From positions 1 to 22,399 of the IMG/VR virus record IMGVR_UViG_3300031612_000506: a DNA stretch of 22,399 nucleotides; one strand, 5' to 3'. This document shows, piece by piece, positions 18,096-22,399 of this stretch (within the stretch, counting starts at the first letter, position 1; each line of letters opens with the position of its first letter). A program made the position numbers and the translations under genes. The notes beneath the pieces are model-generated. The model was not told the DNA's origin, ran no database searches, and saw nothing but the letters and a program-made list of their open reading frames with translations. Source of the stretch: a virus.

Positions 18096-18366
18096 TTCTA
18101 CGCTCCGCTGTTCTAATGGCATGACAATTGTGACACACCACTTCTGTTTTAAACACCTCATCAAGCACTGCACCTATATCCCTGTCTTGTGAGATCATTC
18201 GAGAAACATTGTGTAGCTTCTCGAACTGAGGTAAATGATCAAATGCAAGTGCATCTGGGTGCTTGTTGTATCCACAATCAGTACACCCTATATCAGTTTT
18301 AAGAAGCCCTATGAACTTCCGCTTCTGCTTTCGACTTATGCTGGCTAATTTGTTCTTTAATGTCAT
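18013..18366 (-). CDS. HNH endonuclease, overlapping both neighbours
   Basis: This 117-aa HNH nuclease of the zinc-bound type has C28 and C31 (CTDC), D43-H44 (FDH) as the catalytic His, N53, then C78 and C81 with H82 (CHNCHAIR) closing the zinc site and the metal site. The N-terminal 25 residues are very basic (KNKLAS, RKQKRKF) and probably bind DNA. Such free-standing HNH genes in phages are often homing-type nicking enzymes, but some take part in packaging or host DNA breakdown. The ATG at 18364-18366 with GAAGAG upstream puts its first 22 codons inside the end of the exonuclease gene. Its last 27 codons overlap the start of the RusA-like gene in another frame. The tail after residue 90 has no HNH features and may exist only because of that overlap. 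Confidence 0.82.
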   Translation of the reverse strand: MTLKNKLASISRKQKRKFIGLLKTDIGCTDCGYNKHPDALAFDHLPQFEKLHNVSRMISQDRDIGAVLDEVFKTEVVCHNCHAIRTAERRNGAAIPDQTIISKQDVCEKGKDNLQDS

Positions 18367-19042
18367 CTAACTCTTCCCAAGATGTTATCATTGTTAATAG
18401 GCGCTTAGAGATGTCTGGATCTCCTGCCCTGTTTGTTCTCCATGCTGCACGTACTCGGTTCCACCTACGTTCCATAGGTACACCATGCAGTATTCTTTCT
18501 GCCTTCTTAGGGCCAACTCCTTTAATTCCCGGAATGTTATCCGATCTATCACCAGTTAGACACTGAAGCATAAGCTTAAGGTTAGCAGTGTCATCGTTGA
18601 TCTCTTGTATTTCTTTCTTCACAAAGTTATAGTGAGTCCCAGGAATTTGTAGTAGATCTTTATCAATACCTGCAACTGTGTACTCTTGACCTACCTCTCT
18701 GCACTCGGATGCCCATATACTAACAAGGTCATCCGCTTCCATATCATCTGCTTCAATGGCTTCGTACTTATCAACCATGTATTTATGGCCGTAGTTCAAT
18801 GCTTCTTTTACATCTGCATCTAGATCCTTTCTTGTTGACTTGTAGTTGGGGTAAATATCCTTTCGGAAATTACCCCTTCCTTTGATTGCCACTAGGAAAC
18901 TATCAGACCCACAGTTCTGTTGGATCTCTCTCATAGTGTGATCGATACCTACTCGTATATCCTTTTGCTTCTTTGTGACACAAGCCATGCGAAAGTATAT
19001 TGAGTCTGAATCTACTAGTATTACTGCGTTATCAGTGAACAT
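18299..19042 (-). CDS. T7 gp6-like 5'-3' exonuclease (FEN family)
   Basis: This 247-aa flap/5'-3' exonuclease carries the acidic metal-binding residues of the PIN-like core: D11/D13 (VDSDS), the IYPNYKSTRKD arch segment with basic residues, E102/D104/D105 (MEADDLVS), D127/D129 (GIDKDLL) and D165/D168 (GDRSDN). A helix-3-turn-helix DNA-binding loop follows (IPGIKGVGPKKA, 170-181). It would remove RNA primers and degrade host DNA to supply nucleotides. It is somewhat shorter than T7 gp6 (about 300 aa). It overlaps the end of the DNA polymerase gene by 11 bases, suggesting coupled translation, and its C-terminal 22 codons are shared with the start of the HNH gene. The C-terminus is Lys/Glu-rich and may be disordered. 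Confidence 0.93.
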   Translation of the reverse strand: MFTDNAVILVDSDSIYFRMACVTKKQKDIRVGIDHTMREIQQNCGSDSFLVAIKGRGNFRKDIYPNYKSTRKDLDADVKEALNYGHKYMVDKYEAIEADDMEADDLVSIWASECREVGQEYTVAGIDKDLLQIPGTHYNFVKKEIQEINDDTANLKLMLQCLTGDRSDNIPGIKGVGPKKAERILHGVPMERRWNRVRAAWRTNRAGDPDISKRLLTMITSWEELDDIKEQISQHKSKAEAEVHRAS

Positions 19043-20870
19043 CTGCGTAACTCTCTCCGATTACATAATCACCACCATCCATACATGTTACACCGAACAG
19101 TTCTGGACCAGCAGCGAAAGATTCTTTTAGTATTTCCCCAACACGCTTAGCGTCATCAGGGTGTGATTGAAATGCCATCTCATCATGGTAGAACAAACGA
19201 GGTTCAGCACGTAGTTTCTCTTCCTTAATCTTATCCCATGCCCACATCAGTGCAGCCTTACAGGTCACACCTTCAGCGGCTTGAAGTAAGTAGTTCAAAG
19301 TCTGATGACCAGAACCACAGAAGACTGGGCGTCCATCAAGTGCAGGGAACCATCCATCACCTTGGTTGTGTGATGTTTTGTTCCAGATACCTAATAGTTT
19401 CTTCTTGAGTTCTTCCAAACCCTTTATGCCCTTTGAGAAGTTAGCACGAGACTTACGCCCTGCCTCACTGTTAGCTTTACCTGTCAGGACTTGACCCAGT
19501 TTAGCATCACCTGCACCGAAAAGATAAGCATAAAGATATCCCTTGGCTACACCTCGGCTACAGCCAAGTGCATCTGCATTACGCTGATGTTGATCACCAT
19601 AGCGTACCTCATTAGTGAAGTCGTCATTGCCAACGTAATGGCATAGCCCACGCAACTGATTACCAGCTGAGTCAGCACCAACAATTACTGTTCCCGGATC
19701 AGGCTTAAGCATTCCACGAATCTCTTTACCCCAAGGAGTTTCAATTCCCGGAAGGTTAGCAATAACTTCGTGACGGACCCTGAAGGTAGGAGTACCAATA
19801 GTCCACATGTTACCATGAAGTCTCTTATCATCTGTAATCTCCACTCGTTCTACCCAACCTTCCATGAGAGAAGCCTTGTGGCGCAGTACATAGTACTCAT
19901 CTACCATAAGACCAACCTCACCAAGTTTAGATAGTGATGATGTTGTAAGTTTAGGGCCAGTAGTTATCCACTCGCGTCCTACTTTCTTTCTGTTGTATTC
20001 GTCTGGCTTCCATCCGATTGTTGTAAGCCAATCCTTAACCGCTTCTTGTGATCCCAGTTTAGCTTGTTCCTTAGTTGTTCGTTGGAACTTGAAAGCTGGT
20101 CCCGCGAGATGGGTGTCTTCGATGCTGACTTTCGTTTCAAAATATTCACTAAGCAGCTTGGCAGTTGTCGCGGTGTATGTACCATTCTTTTTATACTTAG
20201 GAGTCTTAGGTTCTTTATCTATGAACACAACCTTAGTACCCATCTGGGGTTCGATTATGTTTGAGATCTCAGCCATGCGTTGTTGCATAGTACCTAGTAG
20301 TTCCTTAGCCTCCTCCATGTCAAAGTACCAGCCCTTGTTCTTGCAGTATGCGTTGAACTTGGCTGTCTCATGTTCTGCTTTCATACCCAGTTTAATCTTA
20401 GGGTTAAACGTAGCTACCTTCTTGTATTCTGTTAGCAACTCATTGTACACATCTACATTCACTCGTACATCTTGTACACAGTAACGTAACATCTCACGAG
20501 AGTAAGCATCCCAACCATCTTCATATGTTATTTTACTGTTGCCTAGGTGTTCACCCCAACCAGCAAGACCATGACGATGGTTACGTTTGTACCTAAGAAC
20601 CTGAGACATAACCCACGTATCATGTAGTCGCTTCTCATTGAGGGTAGTACCGCACAGCTTGTCCATTACCACATTATCAAAACCAATGATGTTATGGCCT
20701 ACCAGAAGCTCTGCGTTCTGTAGTAGTGAAGCACCATCAGAGATGGAGCCATGTAAGTTATCGTGATCAGAGAATTTGTAAATCTGATTTGTATCTAAGT
20801 TCTGTGCAACAATCATCCAGATAGTATCAGGAGTAAGACCATTACATTCTATATCATAACATAGGCGCAT
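19032..20870 (-). CDS. A-family replicative DNA polymerase with proofreading domain
   Basis: This 612-aa T7 gp5-like polymerase begins with an intact DEDD 3'-5' exonuclease domain: D6/E8 (YDIECNG), D65 (GHNIIGFDN) and Y130/D134 (YCVQD). The polymerase domain has motif A GADSAGNQLRGL with D400, motif B RGVAKGYLYAYLFGAG with K443 and Y447, and motif C LFYHDEMAF with D563/E564. Two positions are of note. Q405 replaces the Glu that follows the catalytic Asp in T7 (E480). Y447 occupies the position of E. coli Phe762, placing it in the Tyr762 class of viral PolA, which has been associated with lytic phages. It works with the primase-helicase. AAAGGA precedes the ATG. The gene is shorter than T7's 704 aa, with a smaller thumb region. 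Confidence 0.96.
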   Translation of the reverse strand: MRLCYDIECNGLTPDTIWMIVAQNLDTNQIYKFSDHDNLHGSISDGASLLQNAELLVGHNIIGFDNVVMDKLCGTTLNEKRLHDTWVMSQVLRYKRNHRHGLAGWGEHLGNSKITYEDGWDAYSREMLRYCVQDVRVNVDVYNELLTEYKKVATFNPKIKLGMKAEHETAKFNAYCKNKGWYFDMEEAKELLGTMQQRMAEISNIIEPQMGTKVVFIDKEPKTPKYKKNGTYTATTAKLLSEYFETKVSIEDTHLAGPAFKFQRTTKEQAKLGSQEAVKDWLTTIGWKPDEYNRKKVGREWITTGPKLTTSSLSKLGEVGLMVDEYYVLRHKASLMEGWVERVEITDDKRLHGNMWTIGTPTFRVRHEVIANLPGIETPWGKEIRGMLKPDPGTVIVGADSAGNQLRGLCHYVGNDDFTNEVRYGDQHQRNADALGCSRGVAKGYLYAYLFGAGDAKLGQVLTGKANSEAGRKSRANFSKGIKGLEELKKKLLGIWNKTSHNQGDGWFPALDGRPVFCGSGHQTLNYLLQAAEGVTCKAALMWAWDKIKEEKLRAEPRLFYHDEMAFQSHPDDAKRVGEILKESFAAGPELFGVTCMDGGDYVIGESYADVH

Positions 20871-20884
20871 ATTGCGTCCTTTCT

Positions 20885-21106
20885 TTACTTGTTTAAGTAC
20901 ATTTTTAAATCGTTGTATCCACCTATCAGTTCATCATTATAATAAATGATAGGCACTGTGTTCATTAGTGAGCGTTTCATTATGTTTTTACCTATTCCAA
21001 TTTGCAGGTCAATGGCATACTCTGTAAAACCTTTACCAGTTTCCCTTAGTAACTCCTTAGCCCTAATGCAAAAGGGACAGTTAGCTATGCAATAGATTTC
21101 ATACAT
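20885..21106 (-). CDS. Glutaredoxin
   Basis: This 73-aa glutaredoxin has a thioredoxin-fold start (MYEIYCIANCPFC), active-site dithiol C10-P-F-C13, the cis-proline strand TVPIIYYND and the closing GGYNDL glutathione-side motif. It would supply electrons to a ribonucleotide reductase, so it fits beside ThyX in a nucleotide-synthesis set. No reductase gene is seen in this window. The frame is open to an ATG at 21149-21151, but I choose 21104-21106 because the fold begins exactly there and GGGAG lies 10 bases before it, while the longer start has only weak GAAG. The start overlaps the stop of the 35-aa gene upstream by 8 bases. Confidence 0.9.
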   Translation of the reverse strand: MYEIYCIANCPFCIRAKELLRETGKGFTEYAIDLQIGIGKNIMKRSLMNTVPIIYYNDELIGGYNDLKMYLNK

Positions 21107-21206
21107 TGTTCTTGTACTCCCATAATATCTTATTGAGTTTAGCCAACTCATCTTCTAATTTATATATTTGACGCTGTAGGTTTTCTATTTCACCGCACAT
21201 GCTCAT
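21099..21206 (-). CDS. 35-aa coiled-coil peptide
   Basis: An ATG at 21204-21206 opens a 35-codon frame ending in TGA at 21099-21101. The peptide (MSMCGEIENLQRQ... ending in WEYKNNV) has leucine/isoleucine heptads (ENLQRQIYKLEDELAKLNKIL) and is probably a short coiled coil. A very strong purine-rich ribosome site, AAAGGAGAGGAGAGAGG, lies immediately upstream and has no other gene to serve. The stop overlaps the glutaredoxin start, so translation is probably coupled. It fills what would otherwise be a 100-base gap between ThyX and glutaredoxin. It resembles the short Rz-like or replication-accessory coiled-coil peptides of phages, but its function is unknown. Confidence 0.7.
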   Translation of the reverse strand: MSMCGEIENLQRQIYKLEDELAKLNKILWEYKNNV

Positions 21207-21227
21207 CCTCTCTCCTCTCCTTTATAC

Positions 21228-21926
21228 TTACAGCGTCATCAACGCATCCCATGATACAGGGAATAGTTTTACCATACGATCACTGATCTGATTGGCAACA
21301 CTTTGAGTTTCCACTTGCGTATCTTTAGAGCATCTAAGTTTACACATGTCGGCAAAAGCATCTAGACTGCCGCTCCAGTACCATTCTGTTACAAGGTTGA
21401 GTGGTAAGACAGATCTTGCTTGTTCCTCACAGACACCCATAGTCAGTAGATACTTATACTGTTTGGCAGCTTCTATGCCAGACTGTTGTATTACTGCATC
21501 TAACATGTGGTTATCTATAGGTTTACCTGACCCTTGTTTCTTATCCGAGATGGATTCCCTTAGTGTGGGTATGAAATACTGTGGTTCATCTGCAACATAT
21601 CTCCTTGATATCTCATTCCAACGTAAAAACTTGTGCTTAACTAGTTGTCGTGCTACATAAACACTTGACTTTACATGAAAAGATGCAAAGGCATGTCCGA
21701 ATGGTGATGTGTGTTTGTGTTTAGCCAAGTATTTTATTAGCTTTATATCTTTATCTTTCAGACAACCTTCGTTACCTATGCCACGCATATCAAAACCACG
21801 CCACTCACTCTTTTTACCATAGCTAACTCGTGCTGCATTAACAACTGACAGGTCAGTACCCATAGCATCTATGAATGTAACCTCACTGTCACGTATACAT
21901 CGTTGGGTGACACTTTCAACTATCAT
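21228..21926 (-). CDS. thyX: Flavin-dependent thymidylate synthase ThyX
   Basis: This 232-aa ThyX converts dUMP to dTMP using methylene-tetrahydrofolate and FAD/NADPH. It is the usual length. It shows HTSPFGHAFASFHV, the signature region KHKFLRWNEISRRY (residues 97-110) and the C-terminal substrate-site region EEQARSVLPLNLVTEWYWSG followed by KDTQVETQ. The signature differs from the canonical RHRxxSxNExSxRY: K97 and K99 replace the two Arg, and R102 stands where Ser is usual, while N104, E105, S107, R109 and Y110 are kept. It makes thymidine for phage DNA and sits with glutaredoxin in the same operon. AAAGGA lies 8 bases before the ATG, and its start overlaps the end of the gene upstream by 11 bases. 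Confidence 0.95.
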   Translation of the reverse strand: MIVESVTQRCIRDSEVTFIDAMGTDLSVVNAARVSYGKKSEWRGFDMRGIGNEGCLKDKDIKLIKYLAKHKHTSPFGHAFASFHVKSSVYVARQLVKHKFLRWNEISRRYVADEPQYFIPTLRESISDKKQGSGKPIDNHMLDAVIQQSGIEAAKQYKYLLTMGVCEEQARSVLPLNLVTEWYWSGSLDAFADMCKLRCSKDTQVETQSVANQISDRMVKLFPVSWDALMTL

Positions 21927-22110
21927 TATCTATCCTTTCTAAGAAAATCCTGACACATGCAACTTGAGCATTGTCAGTTGTAACCATTATTTTAGCAGTT
22001 TCCATTATAGCTGAACATCTTTTCAGACTTCCATAGTTTCCTAATTGAAATACATCCACACCCATTCCCGGTACAGCGTTTACCCATAAGAGTACCCACA
22101 TTGTAACCAT
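21916..22110 (-). CDS. Small membrane or exported two-cysteine protein
   Basis: This 64-aa protein has a short hydrophobic N-terminus (MVTMWVLLWVNAVPGMG) that could be a signal or membrane anchor. A compact domain follows with FQLGNYGSLKRCSAIMETA and a second cysteine in QVACVRI, a strand-helix-strand pattern with one Cys after the G-x-Y/S segment and one near the C-terminus that could form a disulfide outside the cytoplasm. Small proteins of this look recur in marine phages, but I know no function for them. AGGAGG 7 bases before the ATG is one of the strongest ribosome sites in the operon, so it should be well expressed. It overlaps the ThyX start by 11 bases. Confidence 0.65.
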   Translation of the reverse strand: MVTMWVLLWVNAVPGMGVDVFQLGNYGSLKRCSAIMETAKIMVTTDNAQVACVRIFLERIDNDS

Positions 22111-22124
22111 AATTTATCCTCCTG

Positions 22125-22346
22125 TTAGCGTTCAGCTTTTAATTTATCCTCTGGTTTACTAAGTATGTTACCATCCCTGACTGTCCTGTGGAAGTCGATG
22201 ATTCCCCTAGCTACCTCTTCGATTTGATTACGATGTAACCCAATGTCTTGCAGTTGATGATCATGCAGTTTGTGTAGTTCTCTTACTGTAGCGTTCATGT
22301 TAGCACGTTTACGAAGTGTTTCTGCTATGTTTCTAATCAAGCTCAT
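22125..22346 (-). CDS. DUF1127-domain small protein
   Basis: This 73-aa protein is mostly helical and basic, containing the DUF1127 (YjiS-like) signature: an Arg/Glu helix ATVRELHKLHDHQLQDIGL followed by HRNQIEEVARG. Bacterial DUF1127 proteins are about 40-70 aa and are abundant in Alphaproteobacteria; some have been tied to RNA turnover and to phosphate or nitrogen metabolism through RNA binding. In a phage it could remodel host or phage mRNA early in infection, but that is inference. GGAGAGG precedes the ATG, and the stop lies 14 bases before the next start. It is the most upstream complete gene of the leftward operon in this window. Confidence 0.85.
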   Translation of the reverse strand: MSLIRNIAETLRKRANMNATVRELHKLHDHQLQDIGLHRNQIEEVARGIIDFHRTVRDGNILSKPEDKLKAER

Positions 22347-22399
22347 ATAGAACCTCTCCTATTCTTTTGTTGGCATATCCCATGTACTCACTGCTCAAA
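22333..22399 (-). CDS. Possible 3' end of a further upstream gene (partial)
   Basis: One minus-strand frame is open from the window edge to a TAG at 22333-22335 and would end a protein in MGYANKRIGEVLYELD, an amphipathic helix-like tail. It would overlap the DUF1127 start by 14 bases, in line with the overlaps elsewhere in this operon. The alternative is that the upstream gene stops at a TGA near 22388 in another frame, leaving about 40 bases of leader. The sequence shown cannot decide. Confidence 0.3.
   Translation of the reverse strand, partial: LSSEYMGYANKRIGEVLYELD

Noticed and set aside
18096-18173. N-terminal extension of the RusA-like gene to 18173
   Set aside because: The extra 26 residues (Cys/Met-rich) do not resemble RusA, lie over the HNH zinc-site coding region, and have no ribosome site as good as the GGAG before 18095.
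19993-20484. 163-aa plus-strand frame opposite the DNA polymerase gene
   Set aside because: It is antisense to a well-supported polymerase gene, has a low-complexity Ser/Leu/Val composition typical of a complementary-strand shadow, and has no good ribosome site.
21107-21151. N-terminal extension of glutaredoxin to 21151
   Set aside because: The added 15 residues precede the natural start of the thioredoxin fold and are better explained as out-of-frame reading of the 35-aa gene.
1-22399. tRNA genes or tRNA-like att sites
   Set aside because: No cloverleaf with the T-loop GGTTCRANYCC pattern was found on either strand. Almost every base lies in dense overlapping coding sequence.

Overview
The window is part of the genome of a small lytic tailed phage with a T7-like gene set, most likely from a marine or aquatic host. 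The evidence is a T7-type single-subunit RNA polymerase, a gp4-type primase-helicase, a gp6-type 5'-3' exonuclease, an A-family DNA polymerase and a block of very large internal-virion (ejection) proteins. ThyX, a glutaredoxin and a DUF1127 protein are typical auxiliary genes of marine podoviruses. DUF1127 is most abundant in Alphaproteobacteria, so an alphaproteobacterial host is a reasonable but unproven guess. Base composition is AT-rich, roughly 40% GC by eye. I see no tRNA, IS element, CRISPR array or integrase.

Layout: positions 1-13425 read rightwards and form a tightly coupled late (virion) operon. It holds the 3' end of an upstream gene, a small gp13-like protein, a gp14-like Gly/Ala-rich protein, a 450-aa protein, a 1103-aa protein with a GH24 muramidase domain, a 1325-aa protein with an N-terminal SNase-type nuclease domain, and a 1203-aa protein. 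I read the 1203-aa protein as a second, divergent single-subunit RNA polymerase located among the virion proteins. A strong bidirectional terminator (about 13426-13480) separates this operon from a convergent one. Positions 13479-22399 read leftwards and form the nucleic-acid operon. In transcription order it is: a possible upstream gene end, DUF1127, a 64-aa membrane or exported protein, ThyX, an unlisted 35-aa coiled-coil peptide, glutaredoxin, DNA polymerase, exonuclease, HNH endonuclease, RusA-like resolvase, primase-helicase, T7-like RNA polymerase and a 92-aa protein.

The main finding is the 1203-aa gene. It carries, in order and with plausible spacing, the T7/N4-class RNA polymerase signatures: a GR motif (R532), motif A (D721), motif B (R797, K801, Y809, G810) and motif C (D1013). 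Its position at the end of the ejection-protein block suggests a virion-packaged polymerase analogous to N4 gp50. Together with the muramidase and nuclease domains of its two upstream neighbours, this makes an ejection cassette carrying three different enzymatic activities. The conventional T7-like RNA polymerase is almost the last gene of the opposite operon. It therefore cannot be what first transcribes that operon, which fits an N4-like cascade: injected polymerase, then replication genes plus second polymerase, then virion genes. At the whole-sequence level, CCWGG sites are strongly depleted (2 seen) while CCSGG sites (about 15) are not, suggesting avoidance of a restriction or Dcm-type target.
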